Positions 21,243-28,518 of a stretch of 35,745 bases of DNA are shown here, piece after piece. The notes under the pieces are model-generated. The model did no database searches and had not been told where the DNA came from. It was given only the letters and a program-made list of their open reading frames with translations. Made by a program: the position numbers and the translations under genes. The stretch covers positions 1 through 35,745 of the forward strand of contig JAHISP010000072.1 in assembly GCA_018818165.1 (NCBI GenBank). Reading direction: 5' to 3'. The stretch is from Bacteroidota bacterium. Its GTDB lineage: Bacteria; Bacteroidota; Ignavibacteria; Ignavibacteriales; Melioribacteraceae. Every line of letters starts with the position of its first letter. Positions within the stretch are counted from its first letter, which is position 1.

Positions 21243-23648
21243 CTATTTAGCTTCTTTTTTCCTTCTAACCATAGCTATAAAAAATCCAAGAACAATTGTT
21301 AAAGTACCAACCCAGATAAGACTGATAAAAGGTTTGATACTAATGTCAACCCATAAGGAAGCACCTTTAACCACTTGTATTTCTTTATTGTCAGAATCAG
21401 ATTTCTCGTAAATTACAACATCTATTTTACCAGATGCATCAAGGTTTTTCAATTCAATTTTTAAGTTAGTTTCATCCACTACAACATCTTCAAATGTTTT
21501 TTCACCAGCACTACTTTTCATTTTTGGCTCAACAGTGTATGTTTTTCCATTATGTATAACTTCTATAACTGCACCAATAAAGAAGTCAGCACCAGATTGC
21601 ATAGAATTCATTGCATCTTTTGGGAAGTTAAATTTAGTAAAGGTAATTTGGGAGCCATGAAATTCAAATGGTTCTCCTTTAATAAGTGTAGTTTGATGCT
21701 CGTGATCGCCATTACTTACAACTTTTGCATCTTCGTAACTAACTGGCGAAATATATAAATCCTTTGTAATAAGACTAATAATATCAGGATCACGCATTAA
21801 GCTATTGTTAAATTGTGACACATACATAACTGGAGCCAGATTGTTATCTGAGCCATCTTTAGAAGCTATTATATTAAAAGCAAATTTTTCACCATTTTCA
21901 ATAGGCGAGTAACCAGTGAAAGTGAAACCGTAACCAAGGGCTTCTTTTGTTTCACCTTGTATTAGTTCAATTTGCATTTCCCTTGTAAACCAACCAGATG
22001 ATATAACCCCAAGCATAAAAAATGCAAAACCAATATGAGCAATATATCCACCAATATAGGATATGTTTTTTTTCATTGTTTTAAATGCAAAAATGGTATT
22101 AACTACAAATGCAAAATAGGCTGAAAATAAAAAGATAATTGCCATTATATCAGTAAAACCACCTAAAAATGCTGTTAATACTGAAAGTACAAAAGTGACT
22201 AGTAGTGGAATTTTAAGGCTGTTAATAAGCGTCTTTTCATCTGTTTTGTCCCAATTAATCAAAAGACTTAAACCGATTAGCAAACCCATTAATATTGCAA
22301 TAGGCAGTGTCATTTCATTATAAAAGCTAATTTCAACCGCAGAACCAAAAATAGGAGTAGAAGTTCCAGCAATAATAATAGCAGCAGCACCCATTAATAA
22401 TACAGACCCAACAAAAAGAGCTAATTCTCTGGAAAGCATATTGCCTTCGGAGGAAAAAGTTTTTTCGAGATATTTCCAGCGATAAATTATTGCTCCAAAT
22501 CCTAGAATGGTAAAAGTGCTAATAAATATAATTAGCAAAGTATATGTCATCATTCCTGGAGTAACAAATGAATGAACAGATGCATCGCCAAGAACACCAC
22601 TACGCGTTAAGAACGTTGAATAGAGTACTAATAAATATGTTAAAATTGATAAAATTAAATTAGTTTTAACAAATCTTCCAGCATGTTCTTTTGTTTGTGT
22701 TCGTTTCTGTATTAACATTGTATGAATACCTGCTAAACCAACAATCCATGGAACAAGAGAGGAATTTTCAACTGGGTCCCAGCCCCAATAACCACCCCAA
22801 CCAAGAATGACATAAGCCCAATAACCACCAAGCATTATTGCTAATCCAAGTACCATCATTCCACCAAGCAGCCAAGGTAGAGATGAATTAACCCAATCTC
22901 TGTACTCATTGCTAATTAAAGCTGCAAAAGCAAATGAAAATGGAACTGTGGACATTGCAAATCCTATGAATAATATTGGAGGGTGAATTTGCATCCAAAA
23001 ATTATTTAGTAAAGGATTTAATCCCTTACCATAATGAATAAAGTCATTAAGAGAAATTCCATTGCTCGCCAAAAGTCCAGCTAGTTTTTCATTTATAAGT
23101 ATTAGGCTAGAATTTGAGGATTGATCGGTAAATAAAAATTCATTAATAAATGGTAGAGAAAGAAATGATTGACTAATGTTTTTAAGATCCACATAAGTTG
23201 GGTCTGCCCAGATTAATGTAAATGGGTTTTTTAATCCTGGACTTATCATGATTAATAAAAATGTTACAGCAAGTGTAAAAACCATCATAACACGGCTTTC
23301 TAAATTGCCACGTTTTGAAGTATATTCTAGCAATGCAAGACCAGCAACTGCAGTGAAAAGTAACCAAAGCAAAAAGCTGCCTTGCTGTCCAGCCCAAAAT
23401 GTAGACATCAACATTCCAGTAGAGAGGTCACTGTTAGAGTAATCATAGATATATTTAAATTCGTATTGATGATTTAATATAGCTTTCATCAGGTAAGCCG
23501 ATGCACCGAGAATGGAAAGCGTGGTAGCGTGGTAGCCAACTCGAGCTAGTTTTAATGTATTATCATATCCTTTGTAAGTAAGGTAATACATTATAATAGT
23601 AAAAACACTTGCCAGCAAAGCAAATGTAATAAGAATATTTCCAACCAT
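21243..23648 (-). CDS. ccmF: Cytochrome c heme lyase subunit CcmF
   Basis: This 801-aa polytopic membrane protein of the heme-handling family carries the WWD signature WGGYWGWDPVENSSLVPW and the flanking conserved stretches NNFWMQIHPPILFIGFA and TFLTRSGVLGDASVHSF. CcmF takes heme from CcmE and ligates it to CxxCH sites on the outer face of the inner membrane. The C-terminal region holds a large periplasmic loop of about 200 residues before the last helix. The start at 23648 is supported by AAAGGAACTA upstream; the longer frame from 23702 is unlikely. It is the last gene of a ccmC-D-E-F run. The adjacent cytochromes, with 18 heme sites between them, are obvious clients. Confidence 0.94.
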   Translation of the reverse strand: MVGNILITFALLASVFTIIMYYLTYKGYDNTLKLARVGYHATTLSILGASAYLMKAILNHQYEFKYIYDYSNSDLSTGMLMSTFWAGQQGSFLLWLLFTAVAGLALLEYTSKRGNLESRVMMVFTLAVTFLLIMISPGLKNPFTLIWADPTYVDLKNISQSFLSLPFINEFLFTDQSSNSSLILINEKLAGLLASNGISLNDFIHYGKGLNPLLNNFWMQIHPPILFIGFAMSTVPFSFAFAALISNEYRDWVNSSLPWLLGGMMVLGLAIMLGGYWAYVILGWGGYWGWDPVENSSLVPWIVGLAGIHTMLIQKRTQTKEHAGRFVKTNLILSILTYLLVLYSTFLTRSGVLGDASVHSFVTPGMMTYTLLIIFISTFTILGFGAIIYRWKYLEKTFSSEGNMLSRELALFVGSVLLMGAAAIIIAGTSTPIFGSAVEISFYNEMTLPIAILMGLLIGLSLLINWDKTDEKTLINSLKIPLLVTFVLSVLTAFLGGFTDIMAIIFLFSAYFAFVVNTIFAFKTMKKNISYIGGYIAHIGFAFFMLGVISSGWFTREMQIELIQGETKEALGYGFTFTGYSPIENGEKFAFNIIASKDGSDNNLAPVMYVSQFNNSLMRDPDIISLITKDLYISPVSYEDAKVVSNGDHEHQTTLIKGEPFEFHGSQITFTKFNFPKDAMNSMQSGADFFIGAVIEVIHNGKTYTVEPKMKSSAGEKTFEDVVVDETNLKIELKNLDASGKIDVVIYEKSDSDNKEIQVVKGASLWVDISIKPFISLIWVGTLTIVLGFFIAMVRRKKEAK

Positions 23649-23740
23649 ATTAGTTCCTTTCTTTAATAAAAATAAACCCTTACTCTCTTTAGAAATTTCC
23701 AAAGTAAGAATAAAGGTTTAACTAAATATTTTAATAAATA

Positions 23741-24133
23741 TTACGACGCTTTTTCAGCGGCTTCATACTCAGTTTCATATTTTGATGGGCATTTTGTTAA
23801 AATATCGGAAGCATAAAATTTGCCTTCTTTATACTTTCCGGTAACAACAACGCTTGTTGAGGATTCAAAATTATTTGGAATAGCCCCTTTATAAATAACT
23901 TTAATTTCTTTTCCATTATAATCTTTCATATAAAACGAAAAGACATTTTTTTGTTTATCAATGTCATAGCTTTTTTCTTTCACCCAGCTACCAGTGGCTT
24001 TAATTGTGGCGTCACTTTTTACTATTTCAGCAAAATCTTGTTCATATTTAATGTTAGTTTGAGTAAGTAAAAAACCCATTATCCCAAAAAATATTACTAT
24101 TATTATACCGCCAAAAATATATTTGTTGTTCAT
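23741..24133 (-). CDS. ccmE: CxxxY-type heme chaperone CcmE
   Basis: The 130-aa protein has one N-terminal membrane anchor (residues about 5-24) and the OB-fold periplasmic domain of CcmE (VVVTGKYKEGKFYASDIL). The heme-binding site reads KCPSKYE, so Cys115 replaces the usual His of the HxxxY motif and Tyr119 is kept. This CxxxY variant is known from some sulfate reducers and archaea, where heme is attached through Cys. The start codon directly follows the ccmD stop (TAGATG), with AAAGGAG inside ccmD, indicating translational coupling. The length is normal for the family. Confidence 0.93.
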   Translation of the reverse strand: MNNKYIFGGIIIVIFFGIMGFLLTQTNIKYEQDFAEIVKSDATIKATGSWVKEKSYDIDKQKNVFSFYMKDYNGKEIKVIYKGAIPNNFESSTSVVVTGKYKEGKFYASDILTKCPSKYETEYEAAEKAS

Positions 24134-24280
24134 CTAGTTCTCCTTTATTTCGTCTTTTATTTCCTTTAATCGTTTATCAATTGATAAAAGAAAAAGAAAG
24201 ATTCCTGTCCAAATAATTAATGTAATAATTAAAACTATATATATAGAATTATCTTTTAAAAAAGTGAATAGTCCTTCCAA
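24134..24280 (-). CDS. ccmD: CcmD-like small membrane protein, TTG start
   Basis: A 48-aa open frame between ccmC and ccmE. It has one membrane helix (YIVLIITLIIWTGIFLFLLS) followed by a charged tail (IDKRLKEIKDEIKEN), the standard CcmD build. CcmD helps release holo-CcmE from the CcmC complex. No ATG is available; TTG at 24278-24280 preceded by GAGG (5-base spacing) is the best start. The stop abuts the ccmE ATG. Identity rests on size, topology and position, since CcmD sequence is poorly conserved. Confidence 0.85.
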   Translation of the reverse strand: MEGLFTFLKDNSIYIVLIITLIIWTGIFLFLLSIDKRLKEIKDEIKEN

Positions 24281-24287
24281 AATTACC

Positions 24288-25013
24288 TCAAATGAATTTT
24301 TTTGATAGTTTGTCTTTAATAATTATTGATTTGTAAGTCAAATTCCAAACCCAGAAATATAAAATAGAAAAAGCAGTTAAGGATAGGAAAAAGATAAGCT
24401 GCATATTTCCATTCATTTTTAAGTCAATTACAGGTCCAGCAGTATCATCATTTGCGGAACCAGGATGTAACCCAGTCATAATTCTAGGCATAATGAAAAT
24501 AAAGAATGGGACTGTAAGAAATGAAATTATTGCGTAAACTGCCGATAGTTTAGCTCTTTTATCTTCGTTCTCAATTGCAGAGCGAAGCGCGAAAAGTGAG
24601 CCATAAATTAGCATAAGAACAAAAATTGAAGTCTCTCTCGGATCCCAATGCCAAAAAGATCCCCAAGCAAACTTTGCCCATAGCGAACCAGTAATTGTTG
24701 CCAAAATTACAAAAACCATTCCAATTTGTAATGCGGCTAAAGATTTAGCATCATCATCCAAATTATTGCTTCGCAGATACTTAATTCCAAATATCATAGC
24801 AACTAAAAAAGAAAGGGTAGCCAGCCAAGCAGTTGGAACATGGAAAAATATAATTTTAGCCTGCTCGCCTAAGCCTGGAATAAAAGGGAAATGGTACCAT
24901 TCTGTTGTTTGAGCTACTAGTGGGAATGCAATTCCACCCACTATTACAAAGGACATCAGAACAAAGAGCAGTCCTTTCCACAAAAAATCTATATGCATAA
25001 AAAATTCTTTCAT
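24288..25013 (-). CDS. ccmC: Heme exporter/handling protein CcmC
   Basis: This 241-aa protein has six predicted membrane helices and the WWD-domain signature WGSFWHWDPRETS, with the flanking conserved IIFFHVPTAW and MPRIMTGLHP. CcmC loads heme onto CcmE in System I cytochrome c maturation. It is first in the cluster here. The ABC-transporter genes ccmA and ccmB that often precede it are absent from the window, as are ccmG and ccmH. The start at 25013 has no clear Shine-Dalgarno; a second ATG 15 bp downstream is possible. Confidence 0.94.
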   Translation of the reverse strand: MKEFFMHIDFLWKGLLFVLMSFVIVGGIAFPLVAQTTEWYHFPFIPGLGEQAKIIFFHVPTAWLATLSFLVAMIFGIKYLRSNNLDDDAKSLAALQIGMVFVILATITGSLWAKFAWGSFWHWDPRETSIFVLMLIYGSLFALRSAIENEDKRAKLSAVYAIISFLTVPFFIFIMPRIMTGLHPGSANDDTAGPVIDLKMNGNMQLIFFLSLTAFSILYFWVWNLTYKSIIIKDKLSKKFI

Positions 25014-25360
25014 TAATAATTTAACTTACTACGTAAAATATACATAACCAATTCAATTTACAATTGAAAATCAATTTGTATAGATTTTTACACCGTTGTA
25101 AAAAAAATATTTTTTTAAATAACAATCTATTAAAGAGTAAAACGAATTACAAAAATACTTAAGAGGAAATAGGATATATTGTCTAATAGGGTTTTTTAAT
25201 GAATGAAAAAGATAAGTTAATAATGTGGATTAGAAATATAATACGGTGGTCAGAAAAGTTAGTATTAAGAAATTTGAGTGTAATTAAAATAATTATTAGT
25301 TCATTTTACTTGAAATATTTAATAGATTGCAAATGTATATTGATCGTAAAGTAGAGTGAA
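25014..25360. other. Divergent intergenic region between ccmC and the rhodanese gene
   Basis: It should hold promoters for both directions, but none stands out. A 51-aa open frame lies at 25199-25354 (+, MNEKDKLIMWIRNIIRWSEK). It lacks a ribosome-binding site and has a composition typical of chance frames in AT-rich DNA, so I do not call it a gene. Confidence 0.4.
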
Positions 25361-25747
25361 ATGAAAAATAAATATATAATTATAATTTTTGCAACAATTT
25401 TATTGTTATCAGCCTATATATTTTCGCAGAGTACAGGTAAATCCGAAATATCAATTGCTGATTTAATAGTTCAATTGGAAAGTGAAGAAAAACCAATTCT
25501 ATTAGATGTTAGAAATCCAAATGAGTTAAAAGGTGAATTAGGGCATATTTATAATGCTATAAATATTCCAGTTCACGAATTAGAAGGTCGATTGTCAGAA
25601 TTAGCTGATTACAAAGCAAAAAAGATTTTTGTTATATGCCGCTCGGGAAATAGATCGCGTTATGCAACGGCATTATTAAATAAAGCCGGCTTTAATGCTT
25701 CAAATGTAAAAGGTGGCATGATAGAGTATCACAAAGTTAAAAAATAG
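25361..25747 (+). CDS. Exported rhodanese-domain protein
   Basis: The 128-aa protein has an N-terminal signal or anchor helix (MKNKYIIIIFATILLLSAYI) followed by a single rhodanese domain. The domain shows LLDVRNPNELKGELGHIYNA and the active-site loop ICRSGNRSRYA with its catalytic cysteine, then a GGMIEY motif near the end. Such proteins transfer or bind sulfane sulfur in the periplasm. It starts a two-gene unit with the membrane protein that follows after 9 bp. Proximity to the ccm genes may be coincidental. Confidence 0.88.
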   Translation: MKNKYIIIIFATILLLSAYIFSQSTGKSEISIADLIVQLESEEKPILLDVRNPNELKGELGHIYNAINIPVHELEGRLSELADYKAKKIFVICRSGNRSRYATALLNKAGFNASNVKGGMIEYHKVKK

Positions 25748-25756
25748 GAATGTTTT

Positions 25757-26287
25757 ATGAGTATCTTCCCAAAAGTGAATATTAAAAATTCGCATAAGTT
25801 ACTTAGTTGGTCACTTTTAGCTGGAGGTATTTATTTTTTCTTAATATGCGTTGCCCATCTATTTGGCCTAAAAATACCCATTCTGTTTATTTATTTTAAC
25901 GTTCCATCATATATTTATCAAGATATGATAATTTCATTTCTTGCTTTTGGTTTTGGAATGTTCTTTTATGCAGGTTATTCATCAGTAAAACGAAATGAAC
26001 TAATTACTACTAAATATATAATTATTGCAGGATTTGGTGCAGTGATTGGTCTGATGAATATTAACTTTTTTACAGATTTCAATTATTTTGAAGCCGAATT
26101 TAAGTTAAAAATTTCTTTGGTTAATTTTTGGAGTGAAACGATTTTTGTTTTCTTATATGTTTTGTGGCTTCAAATTCTTTACATAAGTGCACTTAATTCA
26201 AATAAAAAAAAAGAAAGTAATAAAGAAGTAAAATCTCTATTTGATGTTGCTAATGATGAGCAGAAAAAATTTAGGAAGTATAGATAA
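25757..26287 (+). CDS. Hypothetical four-helix membrane protein
   Basis: I do not recognise this 176-aa protein. It has about four membrane helices (near residues 17-37, 52-72, 86-106 and 124-146) and a charged, lysine-rich C-terminal tail of 30 residues (KKKESNKEVKSLFDVANDEQ). It starts 9 bp after the rhodanese gene on the same strand, so the two are probably co-transcribed. It could be a small metabolite or stress-related membrane protein, but nothing fixes a function. Confidence 0.7.
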   Translation: MSIFPKVNIKNSHKLLSWSLLAGGIYFFLICVAHLFGLKIPILFIYFNVPSYIYQDMIISFLAFGFGMFFYAGYSSVKRNELITTKYIIIAGFGAVIGLMNINFFTDFNYFEAEFKLKISLVNFWSETIFVFLYVLWLQILYISALNSNKKKESNKEVKSLFDVANDEQKKFRKYR

Positions 26288-26289
26288 TA

Positions 26290-26649
26290 TCACCCGTTAC
26301 TTTCAATTATTTCAACAGGTACTTTAAGTTTAGTTATTTTATTGTAATTTAATAATTTCATTAAACTAGCTTCAGAGAGTTCTCTTCCTTTTGTTAGTAG
26401 TAAAATATTGTTTACATCTTTTATTCCATCTGCTAAAACCATACCTGGTTTCAATTCAAATAATTCTCTAGTTGAAATAATTTGTCCTTCTGCAATTCCA
26501 GACATTTCAGCAACAAGCGCTCCCCAAATATCAGGGTCATAAATATTGGTGTTATTTTCAAGTTCTTCAACTGCTTGCTTTGAATTTAATCCAAAATGGA
26601 TTAGGTTCAACTTTTCTGAAACTGAAACATAAAGTCCACACAGAAGTAG
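26290..26649 (-). pseudogene. C-terminal remnant of an HD-GYP-like response regulator
   Basis: The open frame ends at 26290 and extends back to a stop at 26652-26650 with no ATG; only a TTG at 26610 could start it. The 119 codons read like the tail of HD-domain signalling proteins: NNTNIYDPDIWGALVAEM followed by ELKPGMVLADGI, ILLLTKGRELSEASLMKLL. In intact relatives this segment follows the receiver and HD domains, which are absent here. It lies just downstream of an intact receiver-HDOD gene on the same strand but does not duplicate it. An independent small protein from the TTG is possible but less likely. Confidence 0.6.
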
Positions 26650-26846
26650 TTATCTATAAATATTTTAAAATAGAATTCTTTTCCTTATGAAGCTCATTTA
26701 TAAATTTTTGTGTATAAACGCAAAAATGCATTTTTATAAAGTGGAAATTTATAGCTTAATAAAACATTATCTAAAATATAACACAATGTTTATAGTAGAA
26801 TGCAACGTTGGTAATCTTTTATATAGATGCGAATTAAATTCTACTG

Positions 26847-28001
26847 CTATTTAAAAAGTGGGGTAATTTCATGCAAAAACCTTTCATATCCATTTTTAAT
26901 GAAAAATTCAGAAGCTATTTCATCTGATTTTGAAATTATATTTGCAAAAAAAACAGAGGATAAAATTGAAAATTTTTCACGATCTATTTTGGAAATATCA
27001 TGGTGATTTAACACAGAATCAACAATAATTTGTGGCAAACCCCACAAGCTTAGTAAGTATCCACCAATTTCAGCGTGTGTAGTTCCAAGGACTATTTTCT
27101 CAGCTTCATTATATTCAATATTCTTTGCTTTCATTAATTTAAGAATATCATAAATAAATTCTTCAGTATTTATAACAATTATTTTCCCAATATCATGAAG
27201 CAAACCAGCAATGTATGCGGTTTCGGCATCTTTTTTATCCCAAAGATGGCTAATTAGTTTTTTAGAATTATGTGCCACTTGCAAGCTGTGTTCCCAAATA
27301 CTTTTCTGCAGTTGTTCTACCCTCATATTTCCTTCAAAGGAACAAAAAATCTGTGTATAAAGAATAATTGATTTAATCATAGTTATTCCAAGCAGATTTA
27401 CAGCTTGTCTTATATCTGTTATACTTTGGGCAAGTCCAAAATATGGTGAATTAACAACTTGGAGAATTCTGGTGGTGACAAATATATCATTATATATAAT
27501 ATCGGAAATTTTTTGCAGTGAAAAACTATCTTTATTTAGCTCTGCTTCAATGTCAATATAAGTTTGTGGAAGTGTAGGGAACTTCTTTATTTTATTAATT
27601 ACCTTTCGAAGGTTTTCACTAGCTAACAAATTGTTCAGTTGAACTGTTTGCAAAAGAATTGTTTCAAATTTTTCTAGTTCTATTGGTTTTGCAATAAATT
27701 TATGAGAAGAAACTACAGAGGTAAGTAAAAGGTCAATTTTACTTTTTTGCTCAAAAAGAACAACTCTAATTGCGGATGAATACTTTTCCTTAATTATATC
27801 AAGAAAATCAACACCATTTACTTGAGGTGTTCTAATATCAGATAAGACTAAATTTATTTGATTTTCGCTCATAATGGAAAGAGCTTCTTCTTCATTTTCA
27901 GTAAAGAAAAAATTTCCCTCAATTTTCAAAGAGTTAAGTAGCTCTTTGATGTGAGTTAAAGTATCTGAATCTTTGTCAATTGCTAAGATATTTAACTTCA
28001 T
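26847..28001 (-). CDS. Receiver-HDOD signalling protein
   Basis: This 384-aa protein has an N-terminal receiver domain with phospho-acceptor Asp55 in LVLSDIRTP and the conserved lysine in KFIAKPIE. An HDOD domain follows from about residue 135 (KKFPTLPQTYIDIEAEL, VNSPYFGLAQSITDIRQAVN). The HD-like residues are retained in AGLLHDIGKII and TTHAEIGGYLLSLWGLP. HDOD proteins act in signalling, often binding partners or nucleotides without hydrolysing them. There is no kinase partner adjacent. I prefer the ATG at 28001, which has AAGGA nearby, over the one at 28007. Confidence 0.9.
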   Translation of the reverse strand: MKLNILAIDKDSDTLTHIKELLNSLKIEGNFFFTENEEEALSIMSENQINLVLSDIRTPQVNGVDFLDIIKEKYSSAIRVVLFEQKSKIDLLLTSVVSSHKFIAKPIELEKFETILLQTVQLNNLLASENLRKVINKIKKFPTLPQTYIDIEAELNKDSFSLQKISDIIYNDIFVTTRILQVVNSPYFGLAQSITDIRQAVNLLGITMIKSIILYTQIFCSFEGNMRVEQLQKSIWEHSLQVAHNSKKLISHLWDKKDAETAYIAGLLHDIGKIIVINTEEFIYDILKLMKAKNIEYNEAEKIVLGTTHAEIGGYLLSLWGLPQIIVDSVLNHHDISKIDREKFSILSSVFFANIISKSDEIASEFFIKNGYERFLHEITPLFK

Positions 28002-28139
28002 ATTCATCCTTGAATTTTATTTAAATAAGAAAGTCTAAATCAGACTTATGGCTATTCTTCAAATATCATACCATTAACTTTAGTGTAAATTATTTCTATT
28101 TGCTTTATAATACAACCCCTAATATTGTCTTTTTACATT

Positions 28140-28189
28140 TTTACATGTAAATATTTCCTGATTACTTATACGGAATATCCGAGTAATCA
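28140..28189. promoter_or_regulatory. Palindrome and hairpin upstream of the symporter operon
   Basis: A perfect 12-bp dyad (TTTACATGTAAA, 28140-28151) is followed by a compound hairpin: TGATTACT (28159-28166) pairs with AGTAATCA (28182-28189) and encloses CGGA-ATA-TCCG. It lies 115-165 bp upstream of the small membrane protein gene and downstream of the divergent HDOD gene start. It looks like an operator pair or a structured 5' leader; no known family was recognised. Confidence 0.45.
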
Positions 28190-28302
28190 CACCAAAAATA
28201 TTAAGAGAGTAGAGTCTAGTAAAAACTCTTTACACTTAAATTATTTGCAACTAATTTCAAACCTTATTATGTTATATAAGCATTCAAATTAAATTTATTA
28301 AA

Positions 28303-28515
28303 ATGACTTCAATAACTCACACATGGCTTCCATTTTTATATCTTTATGGAGTAGGAGGAATATTTTTTCTGATTGGATTGATTATTATCAGAAAAAGTAA
28401 AGCTGTGGATATGAAAAAGAAACGCCACCGTTTTTGGTTTGGAGTTTTAATATTTGGTTTCTTTTATTTTGTGGTTTTACACGCAATTATTACACTAATA
28501 GCTTTGTATTGGTAA
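28303..28515 (+). CDS. Small two-helix membrane protein paired with a symporter
   Basis: This 70-aa protein has two membrane helices (LPFLYLYGVGGIFFLIGLII and WFGVLIFGFFYFVVLHAIIT) joined by a basic loop (RKSKAVDMKKKRHR), so both termini probably face outward. The symporter gene starts 3 bp after its stop. Some sodium:solute symporters work with a small membrane subunit encoded just upstream, so an accessory role is a reasonable inference. I do not recognise the family. There is no strong ribosome-binding site. Confidence 0.7.
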   Translation: MTSITHTWLPFLYLYGVGGIFFLIGLIIIRKSKAVDMKKKRHRFWFGVLIFGFFYFVVLHAIITLIALYW

Positions 28516-28518
28516 CAA

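Noticed and set aside
25199-25354. 51-aa open frame upstream of the rhodanese gene
   Set aside because: No ribosome-binding site, low-complexity Ile/Lys/Leu-rich translation, and no recognisable motif.
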